DNA of 64,000 bases, taken from the NCBI GenBank assembly GCA_900635495.1, contig LR134136.1:2108001-2172000 (forward strand), in the 5' to 3' direction. The DNA comes from Atlantibacter hermannii. GTDB lineage: Bacteria; Pseudomonadota; Gammaproteobacteria; Enterobacterales; Enterobacteriaceae. The notes under the pieces were generated by a model. The model had not been told where the DNA came from and did not search any database. It worked only from the letters and a program-made list of their open reading frames with translations. Both the position numbers and the translations under genes were made by a program. This document shows positions 38,338-47,779 of this stretch, in pieces (within the stretch, counting starts at the first letter, position 1; every line of letters starts with the position of its first letter).

Positions 38338-38988
38338 TTATTCGGTGGGTTCGGCCTGCGGTAACGGCCAGCCGCCCAGACGCTTCCAGCGGTTCACAAT
38401 CTCGCAGAACAACAGCGCCGTCTGCTCGGTGTCGTACAGGGCCGAGTGAGCCTGGGTGCTGTCAAACGGGATCCCGGCAGCAAGACACGCCTTCGCCAGC
38501 ACGGTCTGCCCCAGCGCCAGCCCGCTCAGCGCCGCCGTATCAAAGGTGACGAACGGATGGAACGGGTTGCGCTTTAATGACGCGCGTTCAGCCGCCGCCA
38601 TCATAAAGCCATGATCGAACGTGGCGTTATGGGCAACCATAATTGCGCGGTTACATCCGCGATCCTTAATGCCTTTGCGCACCATTTTAAAAATCGCATG
38701 TAGCGCATCGTATTCGCTGACCGCGCCGCGCAGCGGGTTATGTGGGTCAATGCCGTTAAAGGCCAGCGCTTCCGGTTGCAACAGGGCGCCTTCAAAAGGT
38801 TCGACATGAAAGTGCAGCGTTTCGTCGATGCCGAGCCAGCCCTGTTCATCCATTTTTAAGGTGACGGCGGCAATTTCAAGCAGCGCGTCGGTTTTAGCGT
38901 TGAATCCGGCAGTCTCCACATCAATCACGACGGGATAAAAACCACGAAAACGGTCGCACAGACCGGTAAGTTGAGCGTTGTCGGACAT
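38338..38988 (-). CDS. rnt: Ribonuclease T
   Basis: A DEDDh 3'-5' exoribonuclease of 216 aa that trims tRNA CCA ends and matures 5S and 23S rRNA. Exo motifs: Exo I VIDVETAGFNA (residues near 21), Exo II VAHNATFDHGF and Exo III HSALYDTEQTALL with the final DEDD Asp. It may be co-transcribed with gloA upstream (96 bp gap). Confidence 0.97.
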   Translation of the reverse strand: MSDNAQLTGLCDRFRGFYPVVIDVETAGFNAKTDALLEIAAVTLKMDEQGWLGIDETLHFHVEPFEGALLQPEALAFNGIDPHNPLRGAVSEYDALHAIFKMVRKGIKDRGCNRAIMVAHNATFDHGFMMAAAERASLKRNPFHPFVTFDTAALSGLALGQTVLAKACLAAGIPFDSTQAHSALYDTEQTALLFCEIVNRWKRLGGWPLPQAEPTE

Positions 38989-39084
38989 CAGCGTCTCTAT
39001 GTTGGGGAATTAAAGCAGCGCGTATTATGGCAAAAAAAGGCGGGGGATGCAGCAGGGCAGGCGCATTCACGCCTGCCAGAGTAC

Positions 39085-39492
39085 TCAGTTGCCGAGGCCT
39101 TTGCCGGCATCTTTCGCTTCGATTAGCTCGATTTTGTAACCGTCCGGATCTTCCACGAAGGCAATAACCGTGGTTCCGCCTTTCACCGGGCCCGCTTCAC
39201 GAGTGACGTTGCCGCCATTGGCGCGAATGCGTTCGCAGGCTTCGGCCGCATTGTCCACGCTTAAAGCGATATGACCGTACGCGGTGCCGAGTTCATAGCT
39301 GTCCACACCCCAGTTGTAAGTCAGCTCAATAACCGCTTCTTCACTTTCCGGACCGTAACCAACGAAGGCCAGAGAATATTTGTACTCTTCGTTTTCGCTG
39401 GTGCGCAGCAGGGTCATGCCCAGTACTTTGGTGTAGAAATCAATAGAACGTTGCAAATCGCCAACGCGTAACATGGTGTGAAGTAAACGCAT
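39085..39492 (-). CDS. gloA: Lactoylglutathione lyase (glyoxalase I)
   Basis: A Ni-dependent enzyme of 135 aa that isomerises the methylglyoxal-glutathione hemithioacetal. The metal ligands His5 (MRLLHTMLRV), Glu56 (AVIELTYN), His74 (YGHIALSV) and Glu122 (KIELIEAKD) are all present. It lies downstream of nemRA, the electrophile-response operon, with which it is co-expressed in E. coli. Confidence 0.97.
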   Translation of the reverse strand: MRLLHTMLRVGDLQRSIDFYTKVLGMTLLRTSENEEYKYSLAFVGYGPESEEAVIELTYNWGVDSYELGTAYGHIALSVDNAAEACERIRANGGNVTREAGPVKGGTTVIAFVEDPDGYKIELIEAKDAGKGLGN

Positions 39493-39571
39493 AACATCCT
39501 CGTCATTAATAAGTTTTTTAGCATCAACAGCTTTTCAGTATAGCGGCGATGCGCCGCCGCTATCAATTCGA

Positions 39572-40669
39572 TCACAAAGTTGGGTAATCGATATATCCTT
39601 CAGCACCACCGCCGTAGAAAGTTTCCGGCTTCGGCGCGTTGAGTTCCGCTTTGCGATGCAGTCGTTCGACCAGGTCCGGGTTAGCAATATAAACGCGGCC
39701 AAACGCCACGGCATCAATATAGCCTTTGGAGATCAGATCTTCGGCTTTTTCGGCGGTATAAGCGCCGGCACCGATGATCACGCCCGGATACTGCTGACGA
39801 ACTTTCGCGCGGAATTCGTCGGAGTAGGGTTTGCCGCCCGCCCAGTCTGGTTCGGAAATATGCAGATACGCCAGATTGCGTTTCGCCAGCTCGCCAATTA
39901 AATACAGTGCGGCTTCTTCCTGATCGTCGCCATTATCCAGCCCGTTAAACGGACCGAGCGGAGAGATACGGATGCCAATACGGTCCGATGCCCACGCCTC
40001 ACTGGCAGCATCCACCACTTCCAGTACCAGGCGGGTGCGGTTTTCCACGCTTCCGCCATATTCGTCGGTGCGTTGATTCGATGCCGGAGACAGGAACTGA
40101 TGCAGCAAATAGCCGTGGGCAGAATGCAGTTCCACCAGATCGAAACCGGCTTCGCGGGCATTGATCACCGCCTGGCGGAAATCATTAACAATGCCAGGGA
40201 TTTCTTCCGTTTCCAGCGCGCGCGGCGTAGACGTGTCGACACGAATAGCGCGCCCTTGCTCATCACGCAAAGACGTGCGGGTTTCAGCGCGGATTGCCGA
40301 AGGCGCGACCGGCGCTTCGCCGCCCGGTTGCAGGCTGTCGTGGGAAATGCGTCCGGTGTGCCACAGTTGTACCGCAATGCGGCCATCTCGCTCATGCACG
40401 GCGGCGGTGATCTTTTTCCAGGCGGCAATTTGCTCTTCGCTGTGCAAGCCCGGCGCACCAGCATAACCTTTGGCCTGGGCAGAAATTTGCGTGGCTTCGC
40501 TGATGATCAGCCCGGCGCTGGCACGCTGGCGATAATACTCAACCATCATTGGGGTGGGAATATCCCCAGGCTCAATGCTGCGCAGACGGGTGAGAGGGGC
40601 CATAAATACGCGGTTCGGTGCAGTGACAGCGCCCACTTTTAACGGGGTAAATAATTTTTCTGATGACAT
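39572..40669 (-). CDS. nemA: N-ethylmaleimide reductase
   Basis: An Old Yellow Enzyme family FMN oxidoreductase of 365 aa that reduces electrophilic alkenes, nitro compounds and nitrate esters. The start at 40669 (MSSEKLFTPLKVGAV) follows CAGGAGTGTGT and gives the E. coli length; the open frame to 40831 overlaps nemR and is not used. The active-site block is VELHSAHGYLLHQFLSP, and the FMN site includes APLTRLR near the start. Confidence 0.97.
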   Translation of the reverse strand: MSSEKLFTPLKVGAVTAPNRVFMAPLTRLRSIEPGDIPTPMMVEYYRQRASAGLIISEATQISAQAKGYAGAPGLHSEEQIAAWKKITAAVHERDGRIAVQLWHTGRISHDSLQPGGEAPVAPSAIRAETRTSLRDEQGRAIRVDTSTPRALETEEIPGIVNDFRQAVINAREAGFDLVELHSAHGYLLHQFLSPASNQRTDEYGGSVENRTRLVLEVVDAASEAWASDRIGIRISPLGPFNGLDNGDDQEEAALYLIGELAKRNLAYLHISEPDWAGGKPYSDEFRAKVRQQYPGVIIGAGAYTAEKAEDLISKGYIDAVAFGRVYIANPDLVERLHRKAELNAPKPETFYGGGAEGYIDYPTL

Positions 40670-40682
40670 ACACACTCCTGAG

Positions 40683-40697
40683 TAGACCGGTCGTCTA
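40683..40697 (-). promoter_or_regulatory. NemR-like palindrome between nemR and nemA
   Basis: TAGAC-CGGTC-GTCTA lies 14-28 bp upstream of the nemA start, in the 55 bp gap after nemR. It resembles the main NemR box upstream of nemR and could be a second, internal operator. Confidence 0.55.
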
Positions 40698-40724
40698 GTA
40701 AGTTTCGAAATAAAAAGCACCCAC

Positions 40725-41321
40725 TTATTGGGGTGCGCAGAGTAAATCCTGAACATGCGCCAGTGCGGTTTCCAGCGGAAGCGCGCTGCGGGAAATTTTC
40801 GCCTGCAAACTGGCGCCGAGCCAGAGCGCATACAACACGTTAGCGGCGGTCGTCGCGTCGCTGTGCAGCGTTAAACTGCCTTCGTCCACGCCCTGCTTAA
40901 GGCTTTGAGCAAGCAGCGCGATCACCTGAGCCGCGCCGCGATCGAGGGCCAGACGCATATCCTCCGACAAATCGCACACTTCGGCGGAAAGTTTGACCGT
41001 CAGGCATCCGTTAATGCGATCGTGCTGGCAGAATTGCTGTAGCGTCTGCTGATAGTAAGCCAACAGTTTTTCGCGAGCCGTCGCCCCGGGGGCAGCAAAA
41101 TGCCGGATCAGTTGCTGATGATACGCGGTGTAATAGCGTTCCAGCATCGCGACGCCAAAAGCCTCTTTGGAGCGAAAGTAATGATAAAACGATCCCTTCG
41201 GCACTTCGGCGGTTTTCAGCAACTCGCTCAGGCCCATGCCGACAAAACCACGGTGCAGGCAAAGCTGCTCGCCAGTAGCAAGAAGGTGTTCGCGGGTATC
41301 GTGTTCAGCCATTTTGTTCAT
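40725..41321 (-). CDS. nemR: TetR-family repressor NemR
   Basis: An electrophile and bleach-sensing repressor of nemA and gloA, 198 aa (E. coli 199). The start at 41321 (MNKMAEHDTREHLLATG) puts the TetR helix-turn-helix at residues 25-45 (LSELLKTAEVPKGSFYHYFRSKEAF shown in part). Conserved sensing residues include Cys in LCLHRGF and GCLTVKLSAEVCD. The in-frame ATG at 41360 overlaps the operator and is less likely. Confidence 0.94.
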   Translation of the reverse strand: MNKMAEHDTREHLLATGEQLCLHRGFVGMGLSELLKTAEVPKGSFYHYFRSKEAFGVAMLERYYTAYHQQLIRHFAAPGATAREKLLAYYQQTLQQFCQHDRINGCLTVKLSAEVCDLSEDMRLALDRGAAQVIALLAQSLKQGVDEGSLTLHSDATTAANVLYALWLGASLQAKISRSALPLETALAHVQDLLCAPQ

Positions 41322-41334
41322 GCGCTCACTGTAG

Positions 41335-41350
41335 TAGACCAATCGGTCTA
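41335..41350 (-). promoter_or_regulatory. NemR operator upstream of nemR
   Basis: A perfect 6-bp inverted repeat TAGACC/GGTCTA with a 4-bp spacer, 14 bp upstream of the nemR ATG. It matches the NemR box of E. coli. Confidence 0.8.
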
Positions 41351-41473
41351 ATGCAATCATTTTTACAACAGGAGAGGGGAGGACCCACGACCTGTCGCCG
41401 GTTCATGCTGATAACTTGCAACATTGGCACTCCGCGTCTTCAATAAGAGGAATCTGCGCATTAAGGAGGGGTT

Positions 41474-41713
41474 GTGGCGGAACAACTTGAATTTTTTCCC
41501 ATTCAGAGCCCCTGTCGGGGAATTTGCCAGTCTGATGAAAAAGGCTTCTGCCGGGGCTGTATGCGCACGCGTGATGAGCGTTTCAACTGGCAGGCGATGA
41601 GCGATGCCCAAAAGCAGGATGTGTTACGCCTGTGCCGCCAGCGCTGGCTACGGAGAATGCGCGCTGCGAAAGCCCAACCGGATGATGAACCGCAACAACC
41701 TTCTCTTTTCTAG
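41474..41713 (+). CDS. ydhL: DUF1289 protein YdhL
   Basis: A 79 aa protein with the Cys motif PCRGICQSDEKGFCRGC (two CxxxC/CxxC pairs that may bind a metal) and a basic C-terminal half. The start is GTG at 41474 after AAGGAGGGG. E. coli YdhL has the same length and ends in QPSLF as here. Function unknown. It is divergent from nemR, so the NemR box might also influence it. Confidence 0.9.
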   Translation: MAEQLEFFPIQSPCRGICQSDEKGFCRGCMRTRDERFNWQAMSDAQKQDVLRLCRQRWLRRMRAAKAQPDDEPQQPSLF

Positions 41714-41763
41714 TTTCGCCAGTCACGTATACTCAGCTTTTATTTTTTGCTGAGGAAATCAAG

Positions 41764-42660
41764 ATGGTTCAGCGTATTACTCTCGCGCCCCAGGGCCCGG
41801 AATTCTCCCGTCTGGTGATGGGTTACTGGCGCCTGATGGACTGGAACATGTCTGCCCGTGAACGGGTCAGCTTTATCGAAGCGCATCTCGATCTGGGCAT
41901 TACCACGGTCGATCACGCCGATATTTACGGGGGATACCAGTGCGAAGCCGCGTTTGGCGAAGCGCTTAAACTGGCTCCGCAGCTGCGCCAGAAAATGGAA
42001 ATCGTCACCAAATGCGGTATCGCCACCACGGCTAAACCAGAAAACCGCATCGGCCACTATATTACCGATCGCGCACATATTGTTGAGAGCGCAGAAACCT
42101 CACTGAAAAACCTCGCTATCGACCACATCGATCTGTTGCTGATCCATCGTCCCGATCCCTTGATGGACGCCGACGAGGTAGCCGAAGCTTTTATCCAGCT
42201 TCATCAGGCCGGTAAAGTCCGTCATTTTGGCGTATCTAATTTCACGCCAGCACAGTTTTCGCTGCTTCAGTCGCGTCTGCCGTTTACCCTTGCCACTAAC
42301 CAGGTGGAAATCTCCCCGGTTCATCAGCCGCTTCTGCTGGACGGCACGCTCGATCAGTTACAACAGCTGCGCATTCGTCCGATGGCATGGTCCTGCCTCG
42401 GCGGTGGTCGTCTGTTTAATGATGAAACCTTCAAAGCGTTGCGCGATGAACTGCATCAGGTGGCCCAGGAGATTGGGGCTGAAACCATTGAACAGGTGGT
42501 GTATGCCTGGGTGATGCGTCTGCCGTCCCAGCCGTTGCCGATTATTGGGTCCGGTAAAATCGAGCGCGTGCGTTCGGCGATCCAGTCATTATCGCTGGAG
42601 ATGTCCCGTCAGCAGTGGTTCCGCATTCGAAAAGCGGCGCTCGGTTACGATGTACCGTAA
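41764..42660 (+). CDS. ydhF: Aldo-keto reductase YdhF
   Basis: A 298 aa TIM-barrel NADPH-dependent oxidoreductase. The catalytic tyrosine is in VDHADIYGGYQCE, and the conserved KxxxxGVSNF segment reads KVRHFGVSNFTPAQ. The IGSGKIERV near the end matches cofactor binding. The natural substrate is unknown. It starts after GCTGAGGAAATCAAG, 50 bp downstream of ydhL, in the same direction. Confidence 0.93.
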   Translation: MVQRITLAPQGPEFSRLVMGYWRLMDWNMSARERVSFIEAHLDLGITTVDHADIYGGYQCEAAFGEALKLAPQLRQKMEIVTKCGIATTAKPENRIGHYITDRAHIVESAETSLKNLAIDHIDLLLIHRPDPLMDADEVAEAFIQLHQAGKVRHFGVSNFTPAQFSLLQSRLPFTLATNQVEISPVHQPLLLDGTLDQLQQLRIRPMAWSCLGGGRLFNDETFKALRDELHQVAQEIGAETIEQVVYAWVMRLPSQPLPIIGSGKIERVRSAIQSLSLEMSRQQWFRIRKAALGYDVP

Positions 42661-42740
42661 TTCCTAAAATCGCGGCCTCCCGATATTGATGCTTCGTTTG
42701 TCCTAAACTTAACAGGCGAAATCAACCATCTGGAGGCACG

Positions 42741-43262
42741 ATGAAAAAAATCAGTCTGGCAGTGTGCGCGCTGCTTGCCTGCGGCGCAGCCCAGGCAGCC
42801 AGTGAAGACGTCGAAATGCATCTGGTTACGCCCCAGGGCATTGGGCAATCTATTGGTGAAGTTAAAATTGAAGAGACCGATAACGGTCTGAAATTCACCC
42901 CCGATTTAAAAGCGTTGCCGCCCGGAGAGCGTGGCTTCCACATTCACGCCAAAGGCAGCTGCGAACCGGCGATGAAAAACGGCACACCGTCTGCGGCAGA
43001 AGCGGCTGGTGGCCATCTTGATCCGCAATCCACCGGTAAGCACCAGGGGCCTGAAGGCGCGGGGCATTTAGGGGATCTGCCGGTCCTGGTCGTTGATAAA
43101 GAAGGCATGGCCAAAGAAGCGGTTACCGCACCGCGCCTTAAATCACTGGATGAGGTAAAAGGCAAAGCGCTAATGATCCACGCCGGCGGCGATAACATGT
43201 CCGATAAACCCGAACCGCTGGGCGGTGGCGGGGCACGTTATGCCTGCGGCGTAATCAAATAA
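42741..43262 (+). CDS. sodC: Periplasmic superoxide dismutase [Cu-Zn]
   Basis: A 173 aa precursor with a Sec signal (MKKISLAVCALLACGAAQA). Copper/zinc ligands: the HIHAKGSCEP pair, HLDPQSTGKHQGPEGAGHLGDLP (zinc loop, given in part), and the late IHAGGDNMSD. The disulfide uses SCEP and YACGV. The E. coli SodC is monomeric and stationary-phase induced; the start follows TCTGGAGGCACG. Confidence 0.96.
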   Translation: MKKISLAVCALLACGAAQAASEDVEMHLVTPQGIGQSIGEVKIEETDNGLKFTPDLKALPPGERGFHIHAKGSCEPAMKNGTPSAAEAAGGHLDPQSTGKHQGPEGAGHLGDLPVLVVDKEGMAKEAVTAPRLKSLDEVKGKALMIHAGGDNMSDKPEPLGGGGARYACGVIK

Positions 43263-43263
43263 A

Positions 43264-45289
43264 TCACCGTTGCGCCGTCAACTGAGGAGAAGCTGGCGGC
43301 GCAAATTCCAGTTGTTTCAGCGAACAATATAAACGCCAAATCAGTGCTGCGAGTTCCACTGCCGCCGGATCGTGATGACGGCTTAATACCTCACATAAGC
43401 GCTGAAGTTCGTTAAGCGCCACATCCAGCGGTTTTTTCTGTACGCCTTGTTCACTCATCACATCCCGCAAAGTACTGATGCAAATATCCCGTACCTGAGA
43501 AAGCGGATCGGAGCGTGATTCCCATGCGCGAAGCGCCCAGACCACATGTGAGCAATTGAGCAGTACCACGCCCCAGCGCAGCAGCCAGCGTCTGGCTGTT
43601 TCTTCCTTCGCCTGGCTTAGCTGATGAATATGGTGATACACCAGCGATTCAAAGCCGTTTTCGCTCAGGCCAGGCCGTCGGCTAAGCTGATCGATAAACC
43701 CGCGCCGTAACGCCCGGATATGTCGGCGGCTTTTACGGTTGTCTGAACCGGGCTTGAGGATGGCAAAGGCCAGCCAGGCCAGACCCACACCCAGGATTTT
43801 CGCCAGGTTGTCATTAAGAAAGTCGCCAAAATCATAAACCGGTGGGTTGGTCACGGCGATGAAAGAGCCCATAAAGACAATTAGTTGTCCCCACAGTCCG
43901 GCAATTTTAGGTTGCTGAAGCTTCATCAGTTGCATCAGGCACAGCAGGGGAAAGAGGAACAATAAGAACTCCCACAGTTCTGTTATACGCACCATCAGCC
44001 CGAACTTGACGGCAAAGCTAAACAGCGAGAGTAAAATCAGGGTGCGCATCAGCAGTGACAGCGACTGATGCGGTGAAGGTGAAATGGAATAGAGCACGCA
44101 GCAGATCGCGATCATCGTCAGCGCGCCGCCGCCCGCATCCCACTGCGCTGTAATTGTCCAGGCGCAGGCCGCCACAATAACCACAAATGTCCGTAGTCCA
44201 TTCCATAACGCTTCGGTCATATCGGTATGTCGGGTTAACAATCCGGCTTTCGGGCCGGTATCGTCGGTATCGTGACGATCGTTTTCCAGCACCAGCAGGT
44301 AGCGGCTCGACCGAAGATACATCTGGCAGAAATCACGCAAACGCAGCCACCAGGCAAGGTGACGATAATCCCGGGCTTGTTCAGGCATACACAGCGCCAG
44401 GAGCCGGGCGATCCGATAGTTGTCCGGCTGCGGGCGCGCCAGCTCTTCCAGAATGCGCTGTTGAACGCTTGCGATATGCGCAGGCGGTGACGGCCAGTTG
44501 AGTAACAGACGTCGGATGCCTGAAATAGTGCTGGTTAAGCGCAACTGCTGGTGGAGGATCGCATTGAGTCGATGGTTATGACGCCGGAAGCGGTAATGGC
44601 TCCAGAACGCCTGAATTCGCAAAATGTTTAATGTCAGAATCTGACCGATCATCCCCTGATGCGCCGTTCTCATGGCGTCGGTAGTTTCCGGCTTCCACAG
44701 CAGGCTGGCGTGTTCAAGCAGGCGGGCGTGCAGGTTTTTTAGCGAAACCAACAGCGTCGCGCCATCAGACGTGCTGGGCAGGATCATCATCATCAACCCG
44801 CCGCAGGCTATGCCGATAAGCACTTCGCATACCCGCGCCTGGGCTATGTCCCATAGCTGCGTAGGCTCAAGCATATTGACCATTGGGAAAGCGATGATGG
44901 CGGCGGTATAACCCGCCAGCTGCGCGGCATAGGCGGCGTTATTGTGGAAGTGGCTTGCCGTCCAGGTGCACAGCGCCAGCCAGCCGGCCATGGCTAAAGA
45001 GAAAAACCACGGATCGTTAAGCGTGCTTCCGGCAATCATTAACGAGGCGCCTGGCTCCCACCAGGCTGCCTACCACGCGGCCCAGACTTTTACTGATCAC
45101 CCCGCCGGGGGTGGGAAAGCTGACCACGGCGGCGGAGGTCATAGCCCAGTAGGGCTCATCCAGATTAAGCACATAGGCGATACTCAGGGCAAGACACATG
45201 GCGATGCTGTTGCGTAACGCATAGCGCCACTGATTGCCTGTCGCTTTACCCCACGGTGTGCGGTGCCATTCCAGCCATGCGAAATTCAT
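43264..45289 (-). pseudogene. ydhK: FUSC-family efflux protein YdhK (single frameshift)
   Basis: A fusaric-acid-resistance-type inner-membrane protein (AaeB-like) that should pair with the membrane fusion protein YdhJ. The start at 45289 (MNFAWLEWHRTPWG) leads into RNSIAMCLALSIAYVLNLDEPYWAMTSA (in part). The frame fails after GSLVGA at about 45049-45054 and resumes with SLMIAGSTLNDPWFF, running to 43264. An extra A after GAGCC is the simplest explanation, giving 674 aa (E. coli 670). This one is less clearly a homopolymer event. Confidence 0.88.
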
Positions 45290-45292
45290 GGA

Positions 45293-46147
45293 TCACTGCT
45301 CAATGGCAATGGTGCAGGTGGTGCCGGATACCAGCATTGCGTTTTCCGGCACGTTTTCCAGGGTAAAACGGACCGGTACGCGTTGGGCAAGCCTAACCCA
45401 GGGCACATTCGGTTTGACGTCGGGAACCAGCCCGCTGTCTGTTTCCACACTTTGATCGTAGATGGCCCGGCCAATGCTTTCTACCCGCCCGGTAAGCGGA
45501 ACGTCATTACTGAGCAGTTTTATCCGGGCAGGCGCGCCCGGCGCAATATGGCGTAGTTTCGTTTCTTCAAAGTAACCCACGACATAAAAAGAGTGGCTGT
45601 CGATCAGGGCAAAAACGGGCTGGCCGGTTGATGCGTAATTGCCGACGCGAACCGACAGGTTAGTCACCCAACCATCGACCGGGGCGGTGACGCGGGTTTG
45701 TGAAAGCTGCCACCTGGCCTGTTCCAGCGCGGCTTTCGCCACATTGACGGCGGCCTGCATCGCTTTAACATTGATCGTGGCGCTGTCGAGCTCTTCGGCA
45801 GAAATATAATTATGCGGCAGGTGCTGGCGTCGGCTGGCTTCATTTTGCGCTTTCGCCAGATCGGATTCCGCGTGAGCCACCTGAGCTTGTGCATTCAGAA
45901 TGGCAATATTGTAGGGAGTCGGGTCCAGGCTAAATAACGGCGTGCCCGCTTTGACGAACTGATTGTCCTTAACATTAAGATCGGTAATGGTGCCGCCCAC
46001 CTGCGGGGAGATATCGACGAGCTCGGCGCGCACCTTGCCATCACGAGTCCAGGGCGATTGCATGTAATAATTCCACAGCCACCATCCGGCGAGAATGGCG
46101 GCTGCAAATACCACCAGCGTGGAAAAATACTTCAATGTTTTAATCAT
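45293..46147 (-). CDS. ydhJ: HlyD-family membrane fusion protein YdhJ
   Basis: A 284 aa periplasmic adaptor with one N-terminal membrane anchor (MIKTLKYFSTLVVFAAAI). A biotinyl-lipoyl half-motif (VRAELVDISPQVGGTITDLNV region), a helical hairpin rich in Ala/Gln, and the second lipoyl half (VTAPVDGWVTNLSVRVG) follow. It is an AaeA relative. The start at 46147 overlaps the ydhI stop by 4 bp; the longer frame to 46186 is unlikely. Confidence 0.93.
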   Translation of the reverse strand: MIKTLKYFSTLVVFAAAILAGWWLWNYYMQSPWTRDGKVRAELVDISPQVGGTITDLNVKDNQFVKAGTPLFSLDPTPYNIAILNAQAQVAHAESDLAKAQNEASRRQHLPHNYISAEELDSATINVKAMQAAVNVAKAALEQARWQLSQTRVTAPVDGWVTNLSVRVGNYASTGQPVFALIDSHSFYVVGYFEETKLRHIAPGAPARIKLLSNDVPLTGRVESIGRAIYDQSVETDSGLVPDVKPNVPWVRLAQRVPVRFTLENVPENAMLVSGTTCTIAIEQ

Positions 46148-46389
46148 GAGAACAACCCTGTCGTCAAAATAAACATTCCGGCGCATACCGACAAAATAAA
46201 TATCGATAAATCCATCAGCGTCGGGTGCCAGACGGCGCCAGAATAGAGCCAGTTACGCAATAATCTGTGCAAAATCAGCCAGATAAATAAACCAATAAAC
46301 ACCGCCTTAAACAGGGGTGGAAAGTAAACCGACGCGCCGACTACCACGTCCTCAAGCGGCATACCTGACGGTAAAGAAAAGTTGTTCAC
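46144..46389 (-). CDS. ydhI: DUF1656 inner-membrane protein YdhI
   Basis: An 81 aa protein with two hydrophobic segments (FPPLFKAVFIGLFIWLILH and LMDLSIFILSVCAGMFILT), typical of DUF1656 partners of AaeAB-type pumps. It is the first gene of the ydhIJK operon and divergent from slyA. In E. coli and Salmonella ydhIJK belongs to the SlyA regulon. Confidence 0.92.
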   Translation of the reverse strand: MNNFSLPSGMPLEDVVVGASVYFPPLFKAVFIGLFIWLILHRLLRNWLYSGAVWHPTLMDLSIFILSVCAGMFILTTGLFS

Positions 46390-46565
46390 TTCGGATTAAC
46401 CCTAATCATAACGGCCACGCCGCGTTGTTTCCCTGACAGGTTGTAGAATCAAATTATAGACTTTGCGTGAAGTGACGGAAAAATCAGTAATTTGTTTTAG
46501 ACATATAAATGCTGCACACTGAGTGTAAAATCAGTATAATAAGTTAGCAAGCTAATTATAAGGAG

Positions 46566-47006
46566 ATGAAATTGGAATCGCCACTAGGTTCTGATCTGGC
46601 ACGGTTAGTACGCATTTGGCGTGCTCTGATTGACCATCGCCTGAAACCTCTGGAGTTAACGCAAACCCACTGGGTTACGTTGCATAACATTCACGAGTTG
46701 CCGCCAGATCAATCGCAGATCCAGCTGGCAAAAGCGATCGGCATTGAACAGCCATCGCTGGTGCGCACGTTAGATCAGCTCGAAGAGAAGGGGTTGATTG
46801 CGCGTCACACCTGCGCCAACGACAGGCGCGCCAAGCGTATCAAGCTGACCGATAAAGCCGCGCCGATCATCAGCGAAATGGAAGATGTCATCCGTAAAAC
46901 GCGGGGAGAGATCCTCAGCGGGATCAGTAGTGAAGAGCTGGATACATTACTCAATCTGATTGGGCGGATTGAGAAAAATATCCACCGACTTCACGGTCAG
47001 AATTAA
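46566..47006 (+). CDS. slyA: MarR-family regulator SlyA
   Basis: A 146 aa winged-helix regulator that counters H-NS silencing and responds to small phenolic ligands. The ATG at 46566 follows AAGGAG; the TTG two codons later (46572) is the start described for some homologues. The DNA-binding domain is at about residues 45-95 (IQLAKAIGIEQPSLVRTLDQLEEKGLI shown in part, with the wing DRRAKRIKLT). It faces ydhIJK across a 176 bp AT-rich region that should include SlyA sites. Confidence 0.95.
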   Translation: MKLESPLGSDLARLVRIWRALIDHRLKPLELTQTHWVTLHNIHELPPDQSQIQLAKAIGIEQPSLVRTLDQLEEKGLIARHTCANDRRAKRIKLTDKAAPIISEMEDVIRKTRGEILSGISSEELDTLLNLIGRIEKNIHRLHGQN

Positions 47007-47008
47007 TC

Positions 47009-47038
47009 AAAAGCCTCGTTTACACGAGGCTTTTTTTT
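47009..47038 (+). terminator. slyA terminator
   Basis: AAGCCTCGT/ACGAGGCTT stem followed by T8, right after the slyA stop. Confidence 0.9.
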
Positions 47039-47163
47039 GCGTGCACCCGTAACCCCGATGAGGCATTTCTGCCGTTTCACGGGCAAAGGTATCGCCCACA
47101 GGTAACATATTTTTCGGAATAGAGCGCGGGTGTAATCTTCTATTAGAGGGAAGGTCCGGGCAT

Positions 47164-47189
47164 AAAAAAAGCGGCCCGGTGGGCCGCTT
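47164..47189 (-). terminator. slyB terminator
   Basis: AAGCGGCCC/GGGCCGCTT stem with a run of seven T residues on the minus strand. Confidence 0.85.
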
Positions 47190-47200
47190 CTGAAAGGAAA

Positions 47201-47668
47201 TTAACGCGGGGAAACGGTGACCTGGCTACCTTTGTTCGCCATGACAACACGTTGGCCCGGCGAGAATTTGGTCGCGCCCTGTTTCTGAACAACCATGATG
47301 GTGTCACCGTCATCCTTACGGATTTCCAGCTCAACACCCTGGGTTTTGTTCATCGATCCCTGAACGCCCTGGCCTGCCACGCCGCCTGCGACTGCACCTG
47401 CGGCTGTTGCCAGTGAACGGCCAGTACCGCCGCCGATAGTGTTGCCCAGGAAACCACCCAATACCGCGCCGCCAATTGCGCCGATCGCGTTATTATCATC
47501 TCCGCCCTGAATCTGGACCGGACGAACGTTGACGATGGTGCCGTAAGTCACGCGCTGAACCTGTTTCGCTTCCGACGCGCTGTACACATCGCCTGAAAGA
47601 CTATCATTGTTAACACAGCCAGCCAGAGTAAAGCCAACCAGCGAAATCATCAGTACTCGTGAAATCAT
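47201..47668 (-). CDS. slyB: Outer-membrane lipoprotein SlyB
   Basis: A 155 aa lipoprotein (E. coli 155). The signal ends in LAGC-VNNDSLSG. A glycine-zipper transmembrane domain follows (GAIGGAVLGGFLGNTIGGG and VAGGVAGQGVQG), then a C-terminal beta domain (VVQKQGATKFSPGQRVVM). SlyB forms rings that protect the outer membrane and is a core member of the PhoPQ regulon; a PhoP box is present upstream. Confidence 0.96.
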   Translation of the reverse strand: MISRVLMISLVGFTLAGCVNNDSLSGDVYSASEAKQVQRVTYGTIVNVRPVQIQGGDDNNAIGAIGGAVLGGFLGNTIGGGTGRSLATAAGAVAGGVAGQGVQGSMNKTQGVELEIRKDDGDTIMVVQKQGATKFSPGQRVVMANKGSQVTVSPR

Positions 47669-47779
47669 TTAAGTAAATCTCCTGTTTACCACTTTACGCT
47701 CAAATGAGCATCCTTAATGGCAAATTATAAGATACTCCACGCGGTGATTTCACCACTATTGTGGAGACTTGATAAAAAA

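Noticed and set aside
41011..41351. ORFs overlapping nemR on either strand
   Set aside because: Shadow frames of nemR, a clear TetR regulator.
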